Shown here: one piece after another, positions 33,801 to 45,494 of the stretch
Numbering within the stretch: the stretch's first letter is position 1
How the letters are laid out: each line of letters opens with the position of its first letter
Origin: Saururus chinensis
Lineage: Eukaryota; Streptophyta; Magnoliopsida; Piperales; Saururaceae
NCBI GenBank assembly: GCA_035235625.1
Contig: CP141146.1
Coordinates: forward strand, 15,990,501 to 16,054,500
Length of the DNA: 64,000 bases
Reading direction: 5' to 3'
Notes under the pieces: generated by a model
Database searches by the model: none
Seen by the model: only the letters and a program-made list of their open reading frames with translations
Told to the model about the DNA's origin: nothing
Program-made: the position numbers and the translations under genes

Positions 33801-34934
33801 ATTTTAAGTTGTATCAATGGAGTTTCGGTTTGAAAATTTGAAAGGAAGAAGAAGGTCGAATCTGCTTTGTTGGCGTTTGAACGGCCCTGCAAGGCGTTCG
33901 AACGGCAACACTTCAATTTCAGAATATTTTCTGTTTAGCCGATTGAACGGCCCTGGAGGGCGTTCGAATGGCTACACTGCAGAAATTGATTATTGTATAT
34001 ATGTTGTTTATTTTGATGTCCCTACTCTGAAATATCATTTTTATGTGTATGTGAAGTGTTTTGAGCCAGAGTAAGCTACTGGAATAGCATACTATTTATG
34101 TTAGAAGTTGTGGTGTATATTTAAAGTTATGTGAAATGACTTGTAGTTGTATATGTTGGTTGGAATTGTTATCTTGAAGATATGAGTGGTTGATTCCTAT
34201 GGTTTAAGCATATTTTCAGTAGGGTTACAACATACTAATGGACTGATATATCATTATAGGATGTGGTTAAATGATGTGTGAATGTTAATGTTATGCCTAG
34301 ACTCAAGTATGAGGTGAATGAGCGTACATATATTTAGCATGTGGTTATGTTTTGACTTGAGTTATGATTTTAATGGTTCTTCTCCTATGATTTCCACTGG
34401 AATCCATGATTAGATATTAATGCGCATGTGTAGTGTGATGATGAGTTAATTACAAAGTATGTTGATATACATCGAATGAGGTGTTTCTACCATGTACACA
34501 CATGTGGGGTTAATGATTATGATGAGGCTTGGTATTATGACTTATAAACGATGCATGAGGGGCTGATGAGAGCACTTATCATGAATTAGGATTCATGTAT
34601 GCCTTGCCCACGTATGTACTATGTTGCATGCATCATGAAAATGGATTTCCAATTGAGGCTTTATTGAGATTAACCGAGCTTGATCAATTGGATGCAATGT
34701 GGTGAAATTACGTGCCGAATTAATCGGTCATTGGCTTAATCGAAACTTAATTGGTCCGAAGGGACATGTTTTGATTTGAGTTCCTTGTAGAACATGTGCA
34801 CTCCCTGAGTTGAATCTAGTTAAATAGAATTATGTGGGGACGAGTTGTGTACTTGTCTTGCGGATTCAGATTATTATGATTATCTGGACCCTGAGAATCC
34901 AACTGGTTTGTCCGAGTGCACCGGCTTACCAGGT

Positions 34935-35120
34935 ATTGTTGCTTAGGGCTTTAGTCTTGACAAGCAGGGTTGCCCGGGAGTTTAGGCTTGATGGGCAGGA
35001 GTTGCTCGAAGGCGTTGGCCTTGAGGAGCAGGAGTTGCTCAAAGGCTTTAAACTTGAGGAGCATGTCTATTTGATAAGTATTTGCTCGAGGGCTTTGGCC
35101 TTGAAGAGCAAGTTTATTCT
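34935..35120 (+). repeat. Imperfect tandem repeat of about 42 bp in the solo LTR
   Basis: About four units around the phrase GAGCAGGAGTTGCTCAAAGG followed by CTTTAAACTTGAGG or similar. Any open frame across it is a by-product of the repeat. Confidence 0.65.
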
Positions 35121-35188
35121 CTATGTGTATGGACTTGCATGTTAGACTAGTGTGTGTTGAGACACTTATACATGCCTGATGAATGAGA

Positions 35189-35402
35189 ATGTTGATGCAT
35201 GATCTGAAATGTATGTTAGAGATACATCTCATGCAGGTTTATATGATGTTGATGCATAATCTAAAATGTATGTTAGAGATACATCTCATGTAGGTTTATA
35301 TGATGTTGATGCATGATCTGAAATGTATGTTAGAGATACATCTCATGCTGGTTTATATGATGTTGATGCATGATTTGAATGTGTAGTAGAGACACTTCTC
35401 AT
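35189..35402 (+). repeat. Tandem repeat of about 59 bp in the solo LTR
   Basis: Three good units and one decayed unit, each with GATGTTGATGCATGATCTGA and then ATGTTAGAGATACATCTCAT. The second phrase is itself a partial palindrome. Confidence 0.85.
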
Positions 35403-36779
35403 GCGGTATAGGTGATATTCTAAATAGTCTGAACTATGCAATTTAGACACTATTATGCAGGTTTAGGAGATATGTATGTGTGATCGAAAAATATATATAT
35501 CTTATCAATCATTGATCTGAATTGTTGTATTACTATGCCATAGTGTTTCTGATGATTATAGTTATATTAAAAACCATTATTGAGTTTATCATACTCAGCC
35601 CTCTTTCTTGTGCTTTTGCTTTGGGGCTGCGTAGCGTGACACGCAGACGGATAGGATCCTCTTTATGAGGAAAGGTCGGAGAGGACTTGGGAGTAGATGT
35701 GAAGATCTCTTATGTGGCATGTTTCTTTGGTTTTTGCTATGATGTTAGAACTCATGTGGTGTAGTTATCATTTTGGTTTTGTGCTACATTTTACCTTTAG
35801 ATTATTTGAGACATAGTTGTGGAGCCTAGTGTGGGCTATGGATTAATTAGTATGTGGGTTTGAGATTGTGGTTTATTTTAGAGTTAAAGTAACTCTTTTG
35901 TTTCTACCTATTTACTCTTGATCAAAGTGGTGTGTTTACTCCTTAAATTTTTGATCGCCCGTGATTAGGGCATAAGTCTTCCGCTAATCGTTTTTCAATC
36001 TTCTTATCGCCCCTGTGCACTTGACCGGCCCCTGGACCGGGTTTGGCTCGGGTCGGGCAATGCCAGGGCGTGACACCACTGGTCGGGGTCGTGACACTTT
36101 TGATCTAATGTTGATTATTGTAATGCTTGCTTTTCTATGCAAATAAGAGCATAAATGATACATTGTGTCATTATCACATAACTAACTTTGTTGTAAGCAT
36201 AACTTTATCATACTCTTCTTCTTACTCTGAAAAGTCACATTAGAAACAATATTGATCTAACATGTTCTTTTTATTTTCAAACAAATGAAATATATCACAA
36301 CGCATGACACAGTCATAATCAATCATTCTTTGTCTCAAGTCTCAAGCAAATACATCACTAAACAATTTCTTTCTTTGTATATATCTTTGTCTTTTTCTCA
36401 TAGTTTATGCTACCACTCGGTGGCTATTAGGATACGTAATTGAGGAGATTTTTGGTTGATTCCGTCTATTTTTGTATTTAATGGTTTGATACAACGGAAT
36501 GAAAAATTCTTCTCAAATGACAATTCAAACTTATTTAACCAAATTATCAAATCTCATCACAAGGAGATTCAGTTGAATTTGTCAATTCCACAAAAAGGCT
36601 ATCATTATTGACTTTTTCAACACATTAGGAAGTTGACATGTACTCATTCCATTTCAGTCATTGGAATCAAACAATTTCATTACCAAGCCTAACTCTGATT
36701 CTAATCAATTTTGCTAGAATTTATTTAGTTGTCCATTCCATTTAATAGCCAAACAATCTCATATTCTCTTAGGGGATGT

Positions 36780-37967
36780 TGTAAGAACATATAAGTCATA
36801 TGTCAAGGTTATTGGCTAAATTCTTTGTCAAAATTATGTCTAGAAACCTTGTCTATATATTGAGTCTTTGAATTTGATTTGAGGTTGTGGTCGAGCAAGA
36901 TTTAGAATTGGCATACTTGAAAATTAGGAGCAGAAATGTTTTTATGGATCAAGATAGAAGACTCACGAACGTTGAAGGTTTTTGAAGTTTATTCATATCA
37001 AATTTGCATACGAAAATCACTTAGACAAGTTTCAAAAGTGATTTCAAAGGTTTTAGGTTAAAAATGGTAAAATAATAAAATATAGGCAAAATGATCGATC
37101 GGGCACTTGATTTCACCTGTGTAAAATGAAGCCGAGAGTTATTGATCGATCGCTCTCATGAATCGATCGATCATTTGAAGTATGGTGTACAAAATAAATA
37201 GTGAACGGTCGATTGTTGTTTGGAATGATAGATCGCTTCAAGGACAAGTTACTTTAATTAAGCCATTTCGATTTCTATTTCTTTCCTTATTCAAGTCAAA
37301 GACCTAAACCAACTTAAAGAACTATATAAGGGTTAAGAAATTACGAAATTTGAGAGAAAAAAAACCTATAGGAGATTAGAGGAAAATGGTTTATACCTTT
37401 TGCACATTATTTTCCAAAGAGGATTCACATGATCCTTTTGAGTCGAAGATGAATGGTGAATTCATCAAGCTATCCACAATTAAAAGGAGATTCACATAGA
37501 GATTCTCATGGAGTTGCATAATATCTTCGATGGGAGATTAAGGATTTTTAAGGAAGACAAAGTCAATATAACAAGAGGTGCATGTTGAAGACTAAAAAAA
37601 GACAAAGACAAAGCAAGAGGAAGAAGAAAGTTTCAAAGTACTTGAGGAGAAGACTTGAAGGCCAATAACAACAAAAATTTGTGGAGATGTAAACAAGAGA
37701 AGTTGTGTTAGAGTTAAAGTAAAAGTTGGTAATATGATTGTGTCAATGTAAATTGTCTTGTTTGCTAGTAGTACATTGATTTTGTTCCAATGTGGAACTG
37801 TCATGGTATTAGATCCGAGTTTGGATTTTCCAAGTTAAATTATTATGTTCATGTGCAAATTAAATGCTTATGGTTTGAACGATTGATACAATGGGAGTGA
37901 GGTTTGAGAGAATTTTTATTTGATTCTGCTACGTATAAAAATTTTGCGCAAAAGAGGTTAGAACTCA
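36780..37967 (+). mobile_element. Copia-type LTR, copy B (fossil)
   Basis: Counterpart of 11,315-12,501, with the same start (TGTAAGAACATATAAG) and end (GGTTAGAACTCA). GATCGATC-rich region at about 37,095-37,235. The segmental duplication ends 23 bases beyond it. Confidence 0.6.
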
Positions 37968-37990
37968 CAGTCTTTATCTTCATAGATAAT

Positions 37991-39413
37991 CAGACTAGGG
38001 GACTTTAGTGATCCGCTATACTTTTCTAGACTGATATTAAACTCACAGATGCAAGACAAGGATCCCCTTCTGATAATTCCGATATGGTGTCTAGTTGCAT
38101 GCATACATTATGACTTCTAATAAGAAGAGGGAGCGAGAAAGAGAGAGAAGAGAGAGAGAGAGAGAGATTGCAATGGACTTTAACAAACTAGTCACATAAT
38201 ATTGTTCAATGTTCAATATTAAGATAAAACTTTATAAATTCTATGGCCTTTAACAAACTAGTCACATAATATTGTTTAAATTTGTACATTGCATTAGGTG
38301 ACATGTCTTATGAATTTGAATAACAATAGCTCTTTTACCCTTAATATAAAACAACTCACATTAATTTGCCTAAAATGTAACGTCTCTAGGTCACATTATA
38401 ATAGTGTGTAGTCATTCTGACTACTTCTTGATCTCTTTTCAATTATGTTCAGTATCTTTGCTACTCCCATCAGTTCCATTTTCATCATTACTTTTTATGA
38501 AGGACAAGCCTAAACTCTACCTGATAATTGACTTCACTTAATACTATGTTTCATGCACATATGTACTTTTTAAATTAGGTGAACAATGACTTAGATATTA
38601 TAACATTAATATCAATTTTATGATAAGCATTACTATATAATCAGCATAACATATGAAGTAAAACTAGTGAATGTCAGCTCATAAAACAACTATATACTAA
38701 ATTGACTTGCAATTTTGAACAATTGGGCATGCATCAAACTCTCATTTTTTTAGAAGAAATGCCAAACAAAAATGAAATGATCCCAAATGTTATATACTGA
38801 TGATAGAGAGTCTATCATTTAAATAAATATGAAAGTAGTTTTCTAAATATAAATAATCTCTACGAATTTTTAAAATAGAGCAGTCAGTCCTTGACCTAGT
38901 TTTAAAATCAATGTTAGCAATCCAATCAAAACTTAACCAAATGTTTTGCTAATTCAACCATACACTATTAACACTACATATATCATCCAAATAACTTTAA
39001 AGGCAAAAATATTTCATTTAGTTATCAAAATCATGTAATAACCCAAAGTTACATAAATTAAAATCTCTGTATAACTTGGTTTTTAATAAACATAGTAATT
39101 TAATTTAATTTTGGAAAATTATAGAAAATTAATGGGATGAATTATACATTCTGGGTAATGCATGAAAATTAATTCAAGGCTATATATAAACTGAAATAGG
39201 ATCAAACAAAGACAAGAAATGACATAATAAATGTTAGAAATGACCTACTAAAAAATAAATTGTTGGTTATGTTCATTAAAGTAGTCCAATACTTATGACA
39301 TTTTAACATTTGAAAGATGACATATTATATTATACTCCTATATCATAAAATTTTCAAAGAAAAATTTGATTCTAACTATATGAACTCAATAATAGATTTT
39401 GGAAAACATCTAG
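37991..39413. other. AT-rich noncoding stretch right of copy B
   Basis: No gene seen. There is a GA microsatellite at about 38,128-38,167 and a direct repeat of 28 bp (TTTAACAAACTAGTCACATA core) at 38,179 and 38,249, 70 bp apart. TGTAATAACCC at 39,033 looks like an LTR start, but no partner end was found. Confidence 0.6.
38179..38276 (+). repeat. Direct repeat, 28 bp, 70 bp apart
   Basis: Two identical copies of a phrase with the core TTTAACAAACTAGTCACATA (38,179-38,206 and 38,249-38,276). Confidence 0.8.
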
Positions 39414-42315
39414 GGGGTTAGTCATTATGTATTTTAGGCTGCTGCATTTTGAAATCACAATTTCATACCCACACTAGAATTATGCATTTGATAACTCATA
39501 TTTTAAGAATGCATTCTAAAATATTGAGTTTCCAAATTATGGTTTCAAAATGTGCGGGTTTAGAAGCAGGAGGACAAGGTTAGAGGATTGGAGGGGAGGA
39601 GGATAAGGGGACTTCGATAGTCATTAGACAATAATTGGGTGGATTCTTATAGTTAACTAGAGGACTCCAATGACAATTGGGGGAATTCAACAATGGTTTG
39701 ACGAGCTCCAATGCCAATTGACCGAACATAGGTTGTGTGGTAGATTATACCGACGGTCCCCTAGAATGGGGCTATGGATTAATGCGGTTTGGTAGATTCC
39801 GAACAAGGTCAGTGATCGATACACTAGTAGTGATATGGTGGACTCAGGCTGTAAGGTCTAAAAACTTTAATTTTTGGCATTTTTTTAATTAATTATTTGG
39901 GGTAACTAAGAATTTTTGTGGAATAATTTAAATTTTTTTTTAGGGAGACCTGACTTATGGAAGGTTATACCAAGACATGGCAGACCCGGTTTCCCTAGTC
40001 ATGAGGTTAGAATCTTCATAGAGTACATTAGTGCTTGGCATGAACCATGAGGTTGTGACAAACCTCGGTGCAATTTTTGCTAATTTCTTTGTTTTGAGGA
40101 TGTGGGCCCCACCCTAGGTCCCACTACCTGTCACGTTGTCATGTCAACTTCTTGAGCATCGTTCCTTTGTTTACAGAGTGGGCTTGGGCTTAATCATGCC
40201 TATTTCAGCAAAATTTTGAGAAAGAATTCTTTTCTATTTCTTACATATAGGCACATAAAGGCCCAATTACCCAAATTAGTATAAATAGCCACCTTTGGTC
40301 TTCTTTTTCATAATTAGGGCTGCTGAGAATTTGAGGAATTTTTTTTTGGCTTCTCTCAAGGTAATTCAACTTGATTTTTCTTCATAATTTCTCATATTTT
40401 GATTAGAATCAAATGTCTTTCTTGCATAATCTTGATCTCCGTGCCTTCTTCTATTGAAATCCTTGAATTTCTTTTGTTTCTATTCAATTTGTGAAACCCT
40501 AGATCATTGTTCTGATGCTATATCTTGTTATTCATGCTCATAATTTATTAGACACAATGAAGTGCTTGAAATCACTTTGCTCATCATGGTTTAGACTCTC
40601 AAGTTGGTAGAAATCTATACTTAGGCCTAATGAGTAACCTAATTTTGTGGATTAGGGATTCTTTAATCTACGAGGATTTAAAATGTTTCTCTCTTTGGAG
40701 GTAAGGGGTTTTTGTTTTGATAGTGATTTATTACATTAACACCATGTTAGATGTCATTAATCATGTTTCTTGATGATTAATGGTTATATGCCTAGATTCT
40801 TCTCTTTGACCAATTTTGATGTTGTTTTGCATATATGCATGGGTTTGATAGGGTTTTTCATAACTAGGGGTTTATTATCGATTATATAAAGAATTATGAT
40901 GATATGATGATAGATCACAATTATTTTAAGTTAAAATCACAACTTTTCCTTAACAATGTTCGCCCAATCGATCACCCCCACAGCGCGATCGATCACCAAA
41001 ATTGACTGTAATCGGCACCAATCGATTGCCCTAATAGACCAATCGATGCTCTACACTAAAGCTTTTATTTTTTTTTCCTTTTTTTTTGACCTCCTATTGA
41101 TTGGTCTAGGGATTTGATCAATTGGCACTATTATGTATGGCTTATGTAACATATTTTAAAGTTTGATCTTAATGCTTTTGACGTTCTTTTACACGTTGTT
41201 AGCCAACTATTGTTCTTATATTAGGGTTACTTATGCATACATGTATATAATGTTACTCTTAGGAATTAGTGCTACATGTATCATGTTTTAGATAATGTAA
41301 TTTTAATTGTCAAATCATGTTACCAATGATTAACTGTGAATCAATTTTCACCATAATTAATCGTGGCTTTCCGTAGTTTTTCGAATTAGCCGTATTGGTT
41401 TTTCAATAAATCGGTTTTATGTTCGAAAGGGCGGTAACATTTGAAAGGGTAAGTTTCCTCCCCAGGTGAGATGACTTAAATGGTTTATATACTATTGAGA
41501 CAATTGAGATATGCTTCAGGATTTAGTCATATTTGTGTGCACCAGATTGACCAGGGACTTCTGGTACTTTCAGTATTTGGAATGCCAAGTTACAGGTAAC
41601 GAGCAATAGGCATCACGTGACAGGTAATAGGTAATAATTTCTTTTGTTACTCTGGTTTTATTCTCTTGTGATGCACCCTTGTTGAATTCTTTAAATTATT
41701 TATTCTGGATTGCTATGTAAGGTTTTTTAGAATGCAATTTCTAAGTTATGATTGCATTGTTTTGTGTAAGGATTTGAAATTCTTTTTGAAGAGGTGTTTC
41801 ATGGTGTTAATGTAAGCTTGTTATATTTTAAAACATTATTGTGCTATGCTCACCCTTATTTTGTTTTGAGAATCCTATGAGATACCCCTATGTAATTGTG
41901 TCACATAGGTGCTCAGGATGACTTGTTCAGCGAGCAAGTGAGCAAGGCGAAAACTTAGAGTGATGTTGAGGGGGGATAAAATTCTCCTAAGGGATAGTTA
42001 GGAATAAATAAATTGAATAAACTTTGAAAGACTTCTTAGTTACATTGATAGTAGTTTTTTTCATCTAGGGTATATTTCTCTTGTAGATTAAAGGCATGGG
42101 TTGAGCCTTTTTTAGTTGTAATCTCGCATTTTGAACTCAATAATTTATAAACTAGTGGCACATTGACTAAGAAGTAATAGTGTACTATGAAATGCATTTA
42201 CAAAATCCATAATTACTAACACTATAATATGAAATTCATGCTCAAAATCCCAAATGGCTAACACTGATCATTGGAATATGTGGATAATATTTGAGAATCC
42301 CAAACTACTAACCCC
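39414..42315. mobile_element. Possible 2.9-kb element with inverted GGGGTTAGT ends
   Basis: Left end GGGGTTAGTCATTATG and reversed right end GGGGTTAGTAGTTTGG (12 of 16 bases alike). The right subterminal region repeats the theme at about 42,205 and 42,245 (ATCCATAATTACTAAC, ATCCCAAATGGCTAAC). The interior has no gene; around 40,090-40,290 it looks like a Gypsy LTR (GTGGGCCCCACC, then TATAAATAGCC), so a fossil may be nested. No target duplication found. Confidence 0.4.
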
Positions 42316-42828
42316 TTGTTAGAGATTATACTAGTTTCAAATTTTATAAAATAAGCAAAAATGAATTGGCTACCTATCCTGACACCTAGAAATTTTGTAG
42401 AGGCCCCCAAGTTGCAATGACCCTCATTTGTCATGTTCATCTTTTGTTGGGGAACCCATTTGAAAGAAAAAAACACTGCATTGAAATTGCACCAATTTGG
42501 TGTACTTTATTTTAGCCAAAGACACTTCTCTTCTTATTTGTTGATAGTATGGGGCACCCTTCTACATGTGTGTCACGTTGTTGGGTGATGCATTCTTCAC
42601 ATTAATGATTACTACTTGAACACACTAAAAATTTTGATTGGTTGACACCATTGATGAGAAAAAAATATCAATTCCAATGGACATCAAGGCTAGAAGTACT
42701 GGTGCTTGTTAACCCCAAGGGTTAGCAGTGACAAAAGCCCAAAACAATCGGACTTTGGGACGGTAGATCAAGGTTGCACATTGGAAAAGGGTTTGACTGA
42801 TGCAGTAGGTTGAAAAGTAAGAATAAGT

Positions 42829-44100
42829 TGTTAGGACATATGTGACATATGTATTATATTGCCTTTATTTCATTGAATAAAACTATGCCATTCAATGTGC
42901 GTTTTTAAGTCTTATGGAGTCTAAGTTTATTAGTGATGAGTTAAGTCATATTTGGAATTAAAAAACTTGGAAAATTGGAGTAGATTTCAAGGTGGAAGGC
43001 TTAAGGAAGTGAATGAAGTTCTTATTAAAGAAACAAGTATGGAATTATGCACACACGTCACACACACTTAGGAAAGTCATGAACTAATCATATGAGAGTG
43101 TGAGAAAAAAATGGATGAAATATAGACAAAAATCCCAAAAAGTTCATAAGTAGTCAATCAGCAATGAACTAGTGATCAATTAGTATTGAATAAATTTTGG
43201 GATTTTTTCTAATATGTCAAATGATCACTTGAGAAGGGCTTATATCAATACGATTGAGTTTTATCATATTCTAGTACATGGAATGATCAATCATCTATTG
43301 AAAAGTTAATTCAACTTGGGGCAAGTTTTGAAATAAAAGAAGATGATTGATCACTATGTAGAATGATTAATTGATTGATGCACGAATTGTCAAATTTAGG
43401 CCTTTTGGGAAGCATTTGTTTCCTATTGAACACAAATGCCAAAACTGACCTAAAGCCCTATAAAAAGCCTTAGACATGACGAAATTGATAGAATTTCTTG
43501 AGAGAATTGAAGCAGAAGTATATACTTATTTATGTGGAAAACTTGAGTAGTTGCTCTACATAATTCCTTCATGGCCTTTGAGATTATTGAGAGATATTAA
43601 AAGAAAGGTGAAAGATCTTGATTTATTATAAATTAAGTTGTGTGAATTGTGAGTCACTACACATATCACAAAGTGATCATCACACACAAGGGTTGAAGAC
43701 GAAACAAATCAAGGACTTTAATTGAAGCTTTAGTAAGAGATTGTGCAAAGGAAGAAGAAGACAAAAATAACATTCAGAAGTGCTAAAAAGGATGTCGATA
43801 GCCAAGGGACATCTAGAGATGGGTTTCTAGAGTATTATGATAACAGTTAAGTCTTTGTAAGTTCTTAATCTTCTCAGTGCATTGGTTAATCGGCCAATTG
43901 TTGGTCACATGGTTTTTCTCAATGAGAGTTTCCATGCTAAAGTTTTATATGTTCCTTGCTTTGTGTGATTGATTATTTTCAATAGGATACAATAGTTGTT
44001 TCATAATATTTGACTTTTGTTTCAGAGTGTTATGGGAGGTAATTAAAGAGTGAACTAGTTGAATATGTACACTTATTGTGATCTTTTCAAAGACTCTTGA
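42829..44100 (+). mobile_element. Copia-type LTR-like segment (fossil), right end uncertain
   Basis: Starts TGTTAGGACATATGTGACAT, like the LTRs at 11,315 and 36,780. It has the same order of parts: ATTGATCA-rich stretch (43,150-43,380), TATA-like CTATAAAAAGCC near 43,463, then a GTTTCAGAGTG-type end region. It is more diverged than those two. No coding region. Confidence 0.4.
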
Positions 44101-44448
44101 ATATGCTTTTCACTATTTTTTAAAACCTTTGTTTGATTCTCTGAGTTGGGTTGATTTCCTAACTTGGGTCTGGTCTGGCTCTTAAACTTGATTTCAATTG
44201 CGTCATGTGGGCTCTTACATATTTGGTTCTTATCATGTGTCATGTGGGTTTCGCCAAGAATTCAGCCCGCCCTACCCAAGTCCTATCTTTGATCTTGCAT
44301 TGCCAAGTGAGCTTTTACACAAGGAGTTTTAGGGAGTGTCTCAATCTAAGGCAAACTAAAAACGCCTCTGAATATTCTGTCACAATCTGTCAAATTGTTA
44401 AGGTGCAAAGGAGGTGCCTGCCCCATTCATGAGTCGTGGGCCAAGGTG

Positions 44449-44673
44449 GGAAGAAATTTTCATACTTTCATTTGACAATGAGCCTAGCATAAGGAATGCA
44501 TATGAGTCCTTGACATTTGAAATCGATAGTTACACACACTGGCACTGGTACACGTTAGATCCAATACCACTGGTGTTAATATGCACTAGCATGTGCGCCT
44601 TTAATCTGATAGATAAAAGACTCCTATACGTTCCTTGGGCTTATTGTCAGAGTAAAGTATTAAAAATATTTCC
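44449..44673. mobile_element. MITE, family M1, copy 4
   Basis: 225 bp; the left arm GGAAGAAATTTTCATACTTT aligns with the reversed right arm through GACAATGAGCC / GACAATAAGCC and AAGGAATGC / AAGGAACG. The flanks GCCAAGGTG and CATAAGGTG share AAGGTG, possibly a worn 9-bp duplication. Confidence 0.65.
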
Positions 44674-45085
44674 CATAAGGTGAGGCATTTGTTTATTACC
44701 TAGTAACCTTTCTTCCTTCCCCCTCCTTTTCTCATTATAGCAGTTAAGAGTGTGGTGTGTTGAAGTTCATGGCTGGCTGCATCACCCATTTGTTTCTCTC
44801 TTTTCTAATGTTCCCCTATTTCTCACTTGCCCGCTCACTCACTCTTACCCCTTCTATTCTCCATCCACCATCTTTACCTCTCCCTCATTTCCCATTTCTC
44901 CCTCTCTCCCCACTTACTTTCGTATTAGTCTACAATTTAAATATTTTTATTAAAAAATTTAAGTGATATATTTTATTTTACATGAAAATAAATTATGCAT
45001 GAATTATGTTAATAGCATTTTAATTAATAATAATTGTTATCAAGAAGCACATATACACTTGGCAGGCTTGTATCCGTATTTAATA
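44674..45085. other. CT-rich noncoding stretch
   Basis: No gene seen. 44,780-44,930 is rich in CT with short low-complexity open frames. Confidence 0.6.
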
Positions 45086-45274
45086 CTCTCTTTATCTTAT
45101 ATTAATAACTATATTTAAATTTTTTTTTATTAAATAGTGAAACCCACGTCTAATTAAAAGAAAAATAAATAACATTTTTTTAAAATATTTAACTATTTAA
45201 ATTGAAAAAAATAAAACTATTAATATGAAATAAACTTTTTTATTAAATAAAATATTAATTTAAGAAGGAGGGAA
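45086..45274. mobile_element. Stowaway MITE
   Basis: 189 bp between TA dinucleotides, with ends CTCTCTTTATC and GAAGGAGGGAA (worn Stowaway termini) and a very AT-rich interior that shares GTGAAACCCAC with the Stowaway copies at 8293 and 30,295. Confidence 0.75.
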
Positions 45275-45288
45275 TACATATCATATAT

Positions 45289-45494
45289 GGGTAAACGTTT
45301 TTTATGCTCCCTTATTATTAAGCCTAGTGTAAGGAACACATGTTGGAACATTTATTTTTGAGATTGATAACGTACATTCTAATGCATGTTAATGTAAGTG
45401 ATATTTATGCTATACTAGTGCTTGTCATGGATCCCAAAAATAAATATTTTACATGTATTTTTTACAAGTGAGCGGAGTACAAAAAACGCTTTCC
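45289..45494. mobile_element. MITE, family M1, copy 5, next to the bS6m gene
   Basis: 206 bp; left GGGTAAACGTTTTTTATGCTC and reversed right GGAAAGCGTTTTTTGTACTC. The internal GTGTAAGGAACAC matches the GTAAGGAACGC of the copy at 30,659. It ends just before the probable 5' UTR of the bS6m gene. Confidence 0.7.

Larger units (their letters stand above)
32783..36075 (+). mobile_element. Solo LTR, Gypsy-type, specific to duplication copy B (fossil)
   Basis: 3,293-bp insertion flanked by CCACT on both sides (32,778-32,782 and 36,076-36,080). Copy A shows the empty site near 10,596. It ends GGGCGTGACA, typical of Tekay/Del-type Gypsy LTRs, and has a TATA phrase CTATAAATAGAAAG near 33,193. No coding sequence. 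Contains two tandem-repeat blocks. It is younger than the segmental duplication and belongs to a different family from the LTR at 187-3181. Confidence 0.85.
24418..37990. repeat. Segmental duplication, copy B
   Basis: Second copy of the segment seen at 1-12,524, same orientation. The left limit given is only the point matching base 1; the duplication may extend further left. The right limit is where similarity to copy A ends. Insertions specific to this copy are a solo LTR (32,783-36,075), a MITE (30,659-30,880), about 460 extra bases near 29,498-29,965, about 60 extra bases near 25,790-25,850, and a 37-bp tandem duplication near 26,311-26,384. Confidence 0.93.

Noticed and set aside
34834-35145. 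103-codon frame in the solo LTR
   Set aside because: It follows the 42-bp tandem repeat and has no counterpart family.
44205-44432. 75-codon frame next to the M1 MITE
   Set aside because: No family resemblance; the neighbouring sequence is decayed repeat.
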